Below, piece after piece: positions 8,915 through 17,770 of a stretch of DNA of 37,237 bases. The translations under genes were made by a program, and so were the position numbers. Each line of letters starts with the position of its first letter. Position 1 is the first letter of the stretch. Origin of the DNA: Candidatus Babeliaceae bacterium. GTDB lineage: Bacteria; Babelota; Babeliae; Babelales; Babelaceae. The stretch lies in assembly GCA_007116155.1 (NCBI GenBank), contig SKJC01000011.1, forward strand, positions 1 through 37,237. The letters are read 5' to 3'. The notes beneath the pieces are model-generated. The model saw only the letters and a list, made by a program, of their open reading frames with translations. It searched no databases and was not told where the DNA came from.

Positions 8915-9370
8915 TTATGCACCAATTTCTGCGGTTACCTTAATAGTAATTTTTGGCTGCAACTTAGAAGAAAGTTTAATTGTCGCAGAAAAAACTCCCT
9001 TTGATTTAATAGATTTTTCAAATACAACCTGATTTTTCGCGATCGAAATACCAAAGTTTTTTAATCCATCCACAACTTCTTGCTGACTTACTGCACCATA
9101 CAATTTGCCATCATCATGTAATTTCTTTTTTATAACAAGTTCAGCATCACTGATACGATCAGCTAATTGAGAACTTTTTACGTCGCTAACAACAACCTTC
9201 TTTTTATTTGCCTCATAACGCTTTTGCAATTCCACTTCATTTTGAGCAGTAACCACAATGACCAATTGACGAGGAACGAGGAAGTTAGCAGCAAAACCAT
9301 CTGCTACTGATTTTATTTCCCCAGCTTTACCAACATTTGGGACATCTTTTTTCAAAAATACACGGACCAT
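8915..9370 (-). CDS. rplI: 50S ribosomal protein bL9
   Basis: Large-subunit protein with two globular domains joined by a long helix. The N-terminal signature VRVFLKKDVPNVGKAGE and the DGFAANFLVPR block are clear. The lysine-rich helix EANKKKVVV follows, then a C-terminal domain with KLYGAVSQQEV. The start was set at the ATG at 9370 (151 residues), which has an AAGAAGGG site 5 bases upstream; an extended frame to 9412 is less likely. The leader 9371-9443 holds a small GAGTT/AACTC hairpin on the transcribed strand, which could be regulatory. Confidence 0.96.
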   Translation of the reverse strand: MVRVFLKKDVPNVGKAGEIKSVADGFAANFLVPRQLVIVVTAQNEVELQKRYEANKKKVVVSDVKSSQLADRISDAELVIKKKLHDDGKLYGAVSQQEVVDGLKNFGISIAKNQVVFEKSIKSKGVFSATIKLSSKLQPKITIKVTAEIGA

Positions 9371-9443
9371 AGTAACCCTTCTTAAATTGCAAAACAGAGA
9401 GTTGATACTCAAAACTCAGTATATAAAAAAAATTTTATACAAA

Positions 9444-10793
9444 CTACAAAGAATGCCAGCAACCACTACTTGAAAACCATCCTTGATATGCATAAGAACT
9501 ATAAAGAAGCGGCACTCCTGAGGCAATTACCTGCAATCGCGCAACCTCCCATAACGCTTGCTGAAAAAAGCTCCCCTCAAACCAACTATCATTAATTAAT
9601 GCAACAACAACATCATCAGCGCATAACATAGAAGTCATATTCGATAACCGATTGGTAAAGAAAAGCTCGGAACAAACAATTGGAACCACAGCACCAGCAA
9701 TCTGAGTACAGCAAAAACGAGTAAAAGCACCATTGCCAGCACAAAAAGCTATTAGGGTGTACCCCAACAAAGAACTTAACAAAACAATCCAATTCGGAAA
9801 ACGTTCAGCTAGAACAACACGATGCGATTTTTCATACAGACCAATACACTTTTCACATGAAAAACCAAATGCGGCATTTGCTACAAAATCCTCTTTTTCA
9901 AGCGCATAAGAGCCAAAAATCAAAGTGTCATTATCAGAACAGGCTTGAGAAAATCCTGCTTGCATATAAGGCGTATTACACGCAAACGGGAAAAAACTTT
10001 CAGGAAATACGATAATGCGAGGTGCGCGACCTAACCCATCTCTCCCAAGAAGATCGCATATCTTCTCAAGCGCTTCAAAACTCGAAATGTCAGGTTCAAG
10101 AGGATGTGTGACTCGAGGAACGTAAAAACAAGAAAAATGTTTCAATTGAACATCCCGGTGAAAGCAATTTATTATGAGTATTGAGGCAATATTTATTAGA
10201 AACACCAAGAGTGCCGCACGATTTCTTCTAAGCAGAAAAGAACAACCACTAAAAACCACCAATAAAAAGATACCAAACGCCCAGGAATAACCAAGATACA
10301 ACGTACATGTAGCCAAACCCGGCAACTGTACGAGCACCCTCATTGGATGTACAAAAAGTAGACCTTCCAGGGAGCCGAATATCCATAACGAATAATGCCC
10401 AAGAACATAAAACCAAACAATAAAAAACATATAGCCAGCAAGACAGGGATACCGATAATATAGGCCAGAAAAAAGCCAAAAGATGAGCGTTTGCTGCAGA
10501 GAAAGATAAAAAGCAAGTGCAATACTCAGAACAACACCAACCCACGGAGCAAAGCAGGAAAAAAAAAGAGGCCAAAGAGCAAGTAACCCAACAATAAGAT
10601 AGGTCAAAAAGGCCCAGAGGAAAACATGCTTGAATAAAACAACTCCCCGACAAAACAGCCAGGCACAAGATATAAACCAAAAAAGCATCCAATAAGGAGC
10701 CGAGTAAACTAAGCTAGCACATCCTAAAGCTACTGCTCCCAAAAAAACAAAATTTTTAAGAAATCTTCCGCTCACGAGAGTTCTCATTTTCAC
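9444..10793 (-). CDS. lnt: Apolipoprotein N-acyltransferase (divergent, short C-terminus)
   Basis: Inner-membrane enzyme that adds the third acyl chain to lipoproteins in diderm bacteria. About six N-terminal TM segments (about 12-210) precede a nitrilase-like CN-hydrolase domain. The catalytic triad fits Glu265 (VFPESFFPF), Lys322 (YEKSHRVVL) and Cys374 (PIVCSELFF). The segment NDSWFEGSFFQQ matches the usual NDAWFG region. It ends at residue 449 soon after the YSSYAYQGW block, whereas typical Lnt is about 500 residues with a final TM anchor, so the C-terminus looks clipped. The GTG at 10793 has a GGA about 8 bases upstream; an ATG at 10787 is an alternative. It is the upstream gene of the rplI-dnaB-ruvC run. 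Confidence 0.8.
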   Translation of the reverse strand: MKMRTLVSGRFLKNFVFLGAVALGCASLVYSAPYWMLFWFISCAWLFCRGVVLFKHVFLWAFLTYLIVGLLALWPLFFSCFAPWVGVVLSIALAFYLSLQQTLIFWLFSGLYYRYPCLAGYMFFIVWFYVLGHYSLWIFGSLEGLLFVHPMRVLVQLPGLATCTLYLGYSWAFGIFLLVVFSGCSFLLRRNRAALLVFLINIASILIINCFHRDVQLKHFSCFYVPRVTHPLEPDISSFEALEKICDLLGRDGLGRAPRIIVFPESFFPFACNTPYMQAGFSQACSDNDTLIFGSYALEKEDFVANAAFGFSCEKCIGLYEKSHRVVLAERFPNWIVLLSSLLGYTLIAFCAGNGAFTRFCCTQIAGAVVPIVCSELFFTNRLSNMTSMLCADDVVVALINDSWFEGSFFQQALWEVARLQVIASGVPLLYSSYAYQGWFSSSGCWHSL

Positions 10794-10881
10794 AATTGTT
10801 GTCCATCGCCACGAGTGATGTTACGCTAGCACATATAGGTACTTCTGAATACATGAACAAACCCTTAGCTGAGAGTAATAT

Positions 10882-13356
10882 ATGATGAAACAATACTTTC
10901 TTATTACCTGCGCCATTTGCGCAATAGCGTGCTTTTCGCAACAACTACATTCTACCGCCATACAAAATCCATATGGCCCCATGGGTAATCAGGGACAACC
11001 CCCCATGCCAAATCCCGATGACATTGAAGCAATAAATCAATATTTAGAAGATCTGCAACACAATGACCCCGAACAATTACGGGAACTAGAAAGAATGGGA
11101 AATGAACTTATCATGTCACTAAGCCCTGAAGAACTCGATGAGTTTAGTGCTATGTTTGGCGTTGATCCGCAAGAGCTGAGAAGAGAGGCCGAAACTTTCT
11201 TACAAAAAGAGGGACCATCGACGACTCCAGAAGCTCAAGAACCTATACTACCCAGGGAACCAGAAAAATCTGATCCTTCAACGGCAAAACCAAAAACAAC
11301 GCAAACAAAACAGGAAAAAGCTGAATCAGAGCCTCGAGCCTCAACAAAAGCAGCAGAATCAGCTAAAGATATTATTCGTGCAACACTAAACCATCTTGAA
11401 GAGCTATTAATTAAAGAAGCTGCTTCAGAAAAAATCCAAAGTCTCTTGCGAACCTGGAATGATGATCTTGCTAACTTAGTATTTTTTCTTAAAACAATTA
11501 ATAGACGTGAACACTTTTTAAAACTGCCACTTGAAAAACACAGCCAACTACTAGACGATCTAAAAACCCTCAATGAAAAACTTGAACGAGCCTTACCCCT
11601 CATAGACCCAAGCATTGAACAGACACAATCTGATGCATACGCTTTTTTCGATTTTACCACTATTCCTTCACCAGAAGCACTCAAAGAAGCTTATGAAAAA
11701 AAACGCCAACAATATAACCCCGAAAATATTCGCAAAAAAATAGAAACCAATAAAAATATATCTGAGGCCCAGCTCAAAAGGGAATTAAAAGCAGCACGTA
11801 TTATGCAGATTGCGATTGATGAAGAATATGAAAAGCTCTCAGATCCAAAAAACATTCAAGAAATTGAACGCCAGACCACAAAAAAACAAGAAGCAAAAGA
11901 AGAAACCTATAAACAATGGAAATCACTGATATCAAGTATCACCAAAGAACTCGGAACCCTATTCTTCGAAAAAAAACTCTTAGTGCGCTTTGAAGATTAT
12001 CTAAAAGAACATGAACCCCAGGCATTAGAACAAAAAAAAGCCCGTGAAAAAGCAATTGAAGAGCAAAAAAAAGCACAAACCGCGCAAGCTAAAAAAACTC
12101 CTATAAAAACTCCAGGTAGCTCATTTGAACCAAAGGTGACCTATAAACAACCGAACCAAGCACAATCATATTACAATCAAGGATACCAACCAGGGGCAAG
12201 GCCACAACGTCAAAGCCCTTATTCCTCTAACACCGCAATGCCTCAAACTGAATCTGAAAAAAAGAGTTCAGACACCGAGACACTCGGCGACAAAAAAAGC
12301 AATAAAGAGAAATTGAATGAACAAGAAATTAAATTTGGAAAAACCTCTAAAAAAGAAAAAGCTGCTCTTGAAAAGCAAGCAGATCAACTCAAAGAGCTAG
12401 AACTAGGCCTTGCCAAGGCACTTGAAATACTCTACGTTCCAATAACCGCAACACAAAACAAACAACTTACGCAAGAACAAAAAGAAGCACAAATTAAAAA
12501 GTTCTTAGATTCACCAGAAGCGTCAACGCTGCTCTCTACACTTGAAAAAATAACAACAGTTGCCCAGACATGCATGAAGGCGGAGCAGCAAGAAACTACA
12601 ACAACCACAGAAAAACGCAAAAAAATTATACAACTTGCATCCACCCTTACAGAATTTTCTACACAGTTACGTATTGTAAGCGGTTCACTGCAACATTCTG
12701 TTTTAGAACAAATTAATCTAGCCATAAAAAAAGCAACCCAAGCCATACAGGGCAACTGCATTAATCCAAATATCAGCAACGAAACAACAACAGATCAAGA
12801 AGAACAGCAAAGCCTGCGTAAAGCATCAAATACAGAACAAAATCAACCAATGACCCAAGAAGAATTTGAAAACACCCTAGCTACACTGCAAAAGGCAATG
12901 GAAGAATCAGAAACAATTCTTACGCAGCTCAATAATCAAGAAGGTCAAAGAACCCTTGAAAACAAAAACAAACTCCTTGTAACAATAAAAACCGTACACG
13001 ACTCGGCCAAAAAAATTCTTTCTATTACACAGCAAATCAACAGCGCCGAACTAAATACATTTAACCAGAATATGCTTTCATCGATTAAACCCATAGCAAA
13101 AAAATTGCGCGACACCCTTCCTATGTTTCTAAAAGAAAAGCCTACCGAGGAAGAAAAAACGATATTAAAAAATATAAGTATCATTGTAACTGAACTCGAA
13201 ACAATGAGCCAAAACGCACCAGATTTGACAGAAGATGAAATCAATCAACAAAACGGCCAAGAAGTTCCGGAGAATAGAGTAGGCTGGGGAGCTTGGTTCG
13301 GTCAAAAATTTGATCAAGTTAAAACATTGGCAAGTGGCTTTTGGCCTTGGAAATAA
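10882..13356 (+). CDS. Large secreted coiled-coil protein with a degenerate J-like domain
   Basis: Unknown function. A signal peptide (about 1-25, MMKQYFLITCAICAIACFSQ) predicts export. A proline/glutamine-rich segment (28-50) and a charged linker (110-160) lead to helical regions. Residues 252-330 resemble a DnaJ J-domain: SPEALKEAYEKKRQQYNPEN aligns with helix II and its loop, and AIDEEYEKLSDPKN with helix III. The catalytic HPD is replaced by NPE (279-281), so Hsp70 activation is unlikely. The rest, to about 790, is Glu/Lys/Gln-rich helix with a low-complexity Gln/Tyr/Pro patch (420-455). The C-terminus ends with a Trp/Phe-rich amphipathic tail (GWGAWFGQ, SGFWPWK). It sits divergent to lnt and convergent with ileS. 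Similar J-like secreted proteins may exist elsewhere in this genome. Confidence 0.75.
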   Translation: MMKQYFLITCAICAIACFSQQLHSTAIQNPYGPMGNQGQPPMPNPDDIEAINQYLEDLQHNDPEQLRELERMGNELIMSLSPEELDEFSAMFGVDPQELRREAETFLQKEGPSTTPEAQEPILPREPEKSDPSTAKPKTTQTKQEKAESEPRASTKAAESAKDIIRATLNHLEELLIKEAASEKIQSLLRTWNDDLANLVFFLKTINRREHFLKLPLEKHSQLLDDLKTLNEKLERALPLIDPSIEQTQSDAYAFFDFTTIPSPEALKEAYEKKRQQYNPENIRKKIETNKNISEAQLKRELKAARIMQIAIDEEYEKLSDPKNIQEIERQTTKKQEAKEETYKQWKSLISSITKELGTLFFEKKLLVRFEDYLKEHEPQALEQKKAREKAIEEQKKAQTAQAKKTPIKTPGSSFEPKVTYKQPNQAQSYYNQGYQPGARPQRQSPYSSNTAMPQTESEKKSSDTETLGDKKSNKEKLNEQEIKFGKTSKKEKAALEKQADQLKELELGLAKALEILYVPITATQNKQLTQEQKEAQIKKFLDSPEASTLLSTLEKITTVAQTCMKAEQQETTTTTEKRKKIIQLASTLTEFSTQLRIVSGSLQHSVLEQINLAIKKATQAIQGNCINPNISNETTTDQEEQQSLRKASNTEQNQPMTQEEFENTLATLQKAMEESETILTQLNNQEGQRTLENKNKLLVTIKTVHDSAKKILSITQQINSAELNTFNQNMLSSIKPIAKKLRDTLPMFLKEKPTEEEKTILKNISIIVTELETMSQNAPDLTEDEINQQNGQEVPENRVGWGAWFGQKFDQVKTLASGFWPWK

Positions 13357-13378
13357 CAAATCACCACAAACGTTGACG

Positions 13379-13430
13379 TATAAAAAGGTAGTTGGGAATG
13401 GAATATTCTATTCCCAACTACCTTTTTATA
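13379..13430. terminator. Bidirectional palindromic terminator
   Basis: Arms of 21 bases (13379-13399, TATAAAAAGGTAGTTGGGAA, and 13410-13430) are perfectly complementary, and most of the short centre can also pair. A-tract at one base and T-tract at the other let it stop both the secreted-protein gene and the converging ileS. Confidence 0.85.
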
Positions 13431-13440
13431 GAATTAAACC

Positions 13441-16230
13441 TTAGGAGTTTAATACATCAGCACATCGAGCGCATACCTTTTTATCACCGAGAACACCCCA
13501 CTGCCAACAACGTGGACACTTACTGCCTGTTGCATGTTCAACACGCGCTGAAAAACCAGCAACTGGGGTAGATACATAATCACCAGATTGTTCAAAAACA
13601 ACCTGCGATGCTACGAACAACTCTTGGAATAACCGTTGTACAACATCCTGGTCGTTACCCAATAGACTAATCTTAGGAAATTGTGCCATATCAATATACA
13701 GAGCTACTTCTAATGGGTGTTTAATAATCCCAGCTGCACGTTGTTCTTCAATCAATTTAAGCCCAGCAGAACGTATTTCACGTAAAAGCGCCCAATCAGC
13801 ACGATATTGTTCTATATTCTTTTGCGCGAAAAGAGCTTGTATATCAGTAAGATTTGCAAACGACTGCAAATGAATTGATGCATGACCAGCTCCTTGATAA
13901 TAATCAGCTACTGACTCTGCCATCAACGAGCAAATTGGGGCAATAAGCCGCGTAAGCGTATCCAAAATACGCCAAATAACCGTCTGCGCTGATCGACGAG
14001 AAACGCCTTTTGCTGCATCACAATACAACCGATCCTTAGTAATATCCGCGTAAAATGCACTGACTTCACTTGAACAATATTCTGCAACAAGCCGAAACAC
14101 CTCGGTCAGATCAAAGCGTTTATATGCATCGATTACGTTATTTTGAAATTCCAACAACGTAAAAAGCGCATATTGATCAATCAATGAAAGCTTTTCCAAC
14201 GCAACTGCATCTTGTTTATTATCATAGTCATATAAATTTTGCAGAAGAAACCGACTGGTGTTCCGTATTTTTCGATACACTGAAATAACATTTTGTATCA
14301 ATGTCTTTGAAAGGACCGCATCGCCCTCATTTCCAATGCTGGCAACCCAAAGCCGCAGACCGTCTGTTCCCACTTGAGCAATCAACTCATCAGGAGTTAC
14401 AACGTTACCCAATGACTTTGACATCTTTCTACCCTGTCCATCAACCGTAAATCCATGGGTCATAATCGACTTCATCGGGGCTGCAGTATGTAAGATTATG
14501 CTCGTTAGCAAGGAGCTCTGAAACCACCCTCGGTGCTGATCAATACCCTCTAAATACAAATCGGCTGGAAAATTACCCTGCTTCTGCAATACTGCATAGT
14601 GACTCACACCAGAATCAAACCAGACATCAAGAATATCCGTCTCTTTGCGATACTCATCAAGCACCAAATCTGCTGGTAAAACACCAACCTGCCGCAACGC
14701 TTCCAACGAAACTGTGTCCCAAAATTCAATACCCGCTATTGCAACTTCTTTTGCTACATAGGCTATTAATTCAGGACTTGTCCAATAAGTATTATTATCT
14801 TTATGAATTAATGCAGGAATTGGCACGCCCCAATTACGTTGACGCGACAAGCACCATTCCCAACGATTTTCGACGGTAGCGGATAAAAATGCTCGACCCT
14901 GCTCAGGAAAAAAAGAAAGCTGTTGTATGCTCGTAAGCGCACGATTTTTTACATCATTATGCTGCAAGCTACAAAACCACTGCGGCGTTGCTCTAAAAAT
15001 TAAGCCATTGTGACATCGCCAGCAATGGGGGTAGCTATGGCGCACAGAACCAGATCGCAATAAATAACCCCGCTCTTTAAGCGCGCGCAAGACCCAAATT
15101 TGCCCATCTTCAACCGACATACCTACTAATTCACGCGGTTCAATTTCTTCAGAATATTTTCCATCTGCAGAAATTGGAGAATAAATCGGCAATCCTTGTT
15201 TAATTCCAACTTCATAGTCAATCGGACCACACCCTGGGGCACAATGCACACACGCGCTCCCTTCATTGACGCCGACATTCATATCTCCAATAACAGGAAC
15301 CTGCCGTTCCACGAGTGGATGTTGCAACAGCATCCCGACTAAACTTGAACCTAAAAATTCTTCCTGAACAACTGCTTGCTCAAACCCTTCTACGTCTAAA
15401 ACTGATGCAAAGCGATCTTTACCCAGAATGAGATTCTTCCCCTGTACAAGGACACGAACATACATGGCATCTGGACGTACCATAACAGCCTGATTTAAAG
15501 GAATCGTCCAAGGAGTTGTCGTCCAAATTACCACAAACGCTGGAATATCTATCTCTTGAGCAACAGGAAATAATACAAAGATAGACGGGTCTTTACGATC
15601 AGCATATTCAATTTCTGCTGCCGCCAATGCCGTTGCACATGTAGGGCACCACGGAATCGTCTTATTTTTACGCTCTACAAACCCTTGTCCAACCAACGAA
15701 GCAAACGCAGAAAGAATAGAAGACTCATATTCTGGATTCATAGTAATATACGGATTATCCCAATCCATGCATACACCCAATTTCTTGAATTCTTCTTTTT
15801 GTGTTTCAACCCAACGCAACGCATAGGTCCGACACTCTTTCTTAAGCGCAGCACCCGTTAGACGAGGATTTTCACTAGTAACTTTTTGTTCAATAGGAAG
15901 ACCATGGCAATCCCAACCTGGGGTAATTGGCACATGATACCCCTGCATCCGGTAGGACTTTGTTATAATATCTTTAAGAACTTTATTATATGCATGACCC
16001 AAGTGGATATGCCCATTAGCATAGGGAGGACCATCATGTAAAATAAAGCGAAGCGCCCCAGCATTCTGCTGCATTACCGTTTCACAAAGCCCCTCATTTT
16101 CCCAACGCAACAACATGCGCGGATCATTTTGGGCTGCATCTGCTCGCAACGGAAAATCTGTCTGAGGCAAACAGAGAGTCTCTTTAAAATCATGCTCCGC
16201 TGACTGCGCTGACTTGGAAAATTCTCCCAT
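13441..16230 (-). CDS. ileS: Isoleucyl-tRNA synthetase
   Basis: Class I synthetase that charges tRNA-Ile, with an editing domain against valine. HIHLGH (74-79) and KMSKS (602-606) mark the active site. The CP1 editing insert carries VVIWTTTPWTIPLNQAVMV. The C-terminus has two CxxC pairs (CPRCWQWG and CARC), forming a zinc finger as in bacterial IleS type 1. Length 929 is normal. A strong AAGGAG lies 6 bases before the ATG. The 115-base gap to murD (16231-16345) must hold both divergent promoters; it contains two copies of ACTATAC (16274-16280 and 16302-16308) that read as TATAGT -10-like boxes on this strand. Confidence 0.97.
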   Translation of the reverse strand: MGEFSKSAQSAEHDFKETLCLPQTDFPLRADAAQNDPRMLLRWENEGLCETVMQQNAGALRFILHDGPPYANGHIHLGHAYNKVLKDIITKSYRMQGYHVPITPGWDCHGLPIEQKVTSENPRLTGAALKKECRTYALRWVETQKEEFKKLGVCMDWDNPYITMNPEYESSILSAFASLVGQGFVERKNKTIPWCPTCATALAAAEIEYADRKDPSIFVLFPVAQEIDIPAFVVIWTTTPWTIPLNQAVMVRPDAMYVRVLVQGKNLILGKDRFASVLDVEGFEQAVVQEEFLGSSLVGMLLQHPLVERQVPVIGDMNVGVNEGSACVHCAPGCGPIDYEVGIKQGLPIYSPISADGKYSEEIEPRELVGMSVEDGQIWVLRALKERGYLLRSGSVRHSYPHCWRCHNGLIFRATPQWFCSLQHNDVKNRALTSIQQLSFFPEQGRAFLSATVENRWEWCLSRQRNWGVPIPALIHKDNNTYWTSPELIAYVAKEVAIAGIEFWDTVSLEALRQVGVLPADLVLDEYRKETDILDVWFDSGVSHYAVLQKQGNFPADLYLEGIDQHRGWFQSSLLTSIILHTAAPMKSIMTHGFTVDGQGRKMSKSLGNVVTPDELIAQVGTDGLRLWVASIGNEGDAVLSKTLIQNVISVYRKIRNTSRFLLQNLYDYDNKQDAVALEKLSLIDQYALFTLLEFQNNVIDAYKRFDLTEVFRLVAEYCSSEVSAFYADITKDRLYCDAAKGVSRRSAQTVIWRILDTLTRLIAPICSLMAESVADYYQGAGHASIHLQSFANLTDIQALFAQKNIEQYRADWALLREIRSAGLKLIEEQRAAGIIKHPLEVALYIDMAQFPKISLLGNDQDVVQRLFQELFVASQVVFEQSGDYVSTPVAGFSARVEHATGSKCPRCWQWGVLGDKKVCARCADVLNS

Positions 16231-16345
16231 ATAAAACTCCTTGGGACATCAAAGAACCCTTATCTTCGATTACACTATACTTCGTAGATCTTTACAAACA
16301 TACTATACAGAAAGAATTATCTGTTACACAGGAAATAGTATTAGT

Positions 16346-17704
16346 ATGAATACTGTATCACGAACAAAAGACATCTCCAAAAAAATAGGCATCTGGGGCT
16401 TAGGCGTCTCAGGGAAAAAGTTACTGGGTTTTTTTCACGAACAGAACTATCAAATAGCTATCCTCGAACATCCCGAAAAAATTGCAGCGCTCTCACCGCT
16501 TCTCAGTCAATATCCTTGTACAAAATACTTTGATCCACGTGAGCGGGCGCTCTTTTTTGCAGAATCTGATTATATCATTCCAAGTCCTGGCATTGAAATA
16601 CCACCGGAAATACCACACAAAGAAAAACTCTGGGCAGAGCTAGACTGCTTTACCACCTTTAACACAAAAAAAATTATTGGCATTACCGGAACCCTGGGCA
16701 AAACATCTACAACCACCCTCCTGACTAATCTCCTCAATCAGACCAGTCAAACAGCAGTCACCGGAGGCAATATTGGGAACGGTATTATCGACGTACTTTT
16801 ACAAAAAGGCGATATTGCTGTTTTAGAGCTCTCAAGCTTTCAGCTTGAACTAGCTAAATCATGTGCCCCGGACATTGCAATCATTACCAATTTTTTTGCC
16901 AATCATCTTGATCGACATAAAACCTTAAACGCCTACCAAGAAGCAAAACTCAACGTAATTCGACAACAACGGCCCAATCAACATGCAGTTATTAATTGTG
17001 CCTTTGCTGAAAGCTGCGCCTATCGTCTACCAACAAATGCACAAGTTACGGTCTTTGGAAAACCAACAAAAAAAGAACCACCCACCAATTACACACATGT
17101 ATTTCAACAAGCAGATGGATCTATTGTAAAAAAACAAAAATCAAAAACAACCATACTCCTGCCCGTAAAGGCAATCCCAAATATCTCCTTCCCTGAAAAT
17201 TGGCTCATTATCGCAGCTACGCTCGATATTCTCGGCTGCCTACATATTCTTACACACAAAACAACAACATATGTGCTACCCGAACACCGGATGGAATTTG
17301 TCCGGCTACATAATCGCATTCGCTATATAAACGACTCAAAATCAACACTTATGGAAGCAACAAGAGCAGCAATTTGCCAATTACACATGCCAGAGAAAAC
17401 AATTCTTCTGTTTGGCGGATTAAGCAAAGGCGTAGACCGAACCAAAATACTTGATTGGATAGCGCCCTGTAAGCATATCGTCTGTTTTGGTCACGAAGCT
17501 GCAATGCTTTCCCAAGCTTGCGCTGAACAAAACATCTCAGCAACCGCATACAAGGACCTTGAAGCAGCTCTAATGCATGCACGAGCCCTTGCTGAACCAG
17601 GTGATACAATTCTCCTTTCCCCGGGCGGATCAAGTTACGACCTATTTCACAGCTATGAAGAGCGAGGAACTTTTTTTAAACAATTAGTAAAAACGTTATC
17701 ATAG
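16346..17704 (+). CDS. murD: UDP-N-acetylmuramoyl-L-alanine:D-glutamate ligase
   Basis: Cytoplasmic Mur ligase that adds D-Glu to the peptidoglycan precursor. The ATG at 16346, with AGGAAA about 10 bases upstream, gives 452 residues; a TTG-started extension from 16241 has no homology. Visible are the N-terminal Rossmann motif IWGLGVSG (16-23), the ATP loop TGTLGKTST (114-122), the central SSFQLE and NHLDRH blocks, EHRMEF, the carbamylated-lysine-region motif NDSKST, and LLSPGGSSYDLF near the C-terminus. The ATP loop has Leu where most MurD proteins have Asn, a mild change. It is followed by ftsW, a remnant of the dcw cluster. Confidence 0.93.
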   Translation: MNTVSRTKDISKKIGIWGLGVSGKKLLGFFHEQNYQIAILEHPEKIAALSPLLSQYPCTKYFDPRERALFFAESDYIIPSPGIEIPPEIPHKEKLWAELDCFTTFNTKKIIGITGTLGKTSTTTLLTNLLNQTSQTAVTGGNIGNGIIDVLLQKGDIAVLELSSFQLELAKSCAPDIAIITNFFANHLDRHKTLNAYQEAKLNVIRQQRPNQHAVINCAFAESCAYRLPTNAQVTVFGKPTKKEPPTNYTHVFQQADGSIVKKQKSKTTILLPVKAIPNISFPENWLIIAATLDILGCLHILTHKTTTYVLPEHRMEFVRLHNRIRYINDSKSTLMEATRAAICQLHMPEKTILLFGGLSKGVDRTKILDWIAPCKHIVCFGHEAAMLSQACAEQNISATAYKDLEAALMHARALAEPGDTILLSPGGSSYDLFHSYEERGTFFKQLVKTLS

Positions 17705-17707
17705 ACT

Positions 17708-17736
17708 TTGACGAAATATGTGCCTATTAGTAGGAT
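17708..17736 (+). promoter_or_regulatory. Probable ftsW promoter
   Basis: TTGACG (17708-17713) and TAGGAT (17731-17736) are separated by exactly 17 bases. They start just after the murD stop and lie 35 bases before the ftsW start. Five and four of six positions match the sigma-70 consensus. Confidence 0.5.
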
Positions 17737-17770
17737 CAAGCGACATAAAATGTTGCACTAACAGGTACAT

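Noticed and set aside
11235-13359. Several minus-strand frames opposite the large secreted protein
   Set aside because: They are Ser/Phe/Cys-rich mirror images of the Lys/Glu/Gln-rich coding strand, with no domains or ribosome-binding sites.
16241-16345. N-terminal extension of MurD from TTG at 16241
   Set aside because: The added residues do not match the Rossmann start of MurD; the ATG at 16346 has an AGGAAA site, and the region must hold the ileS promoter.
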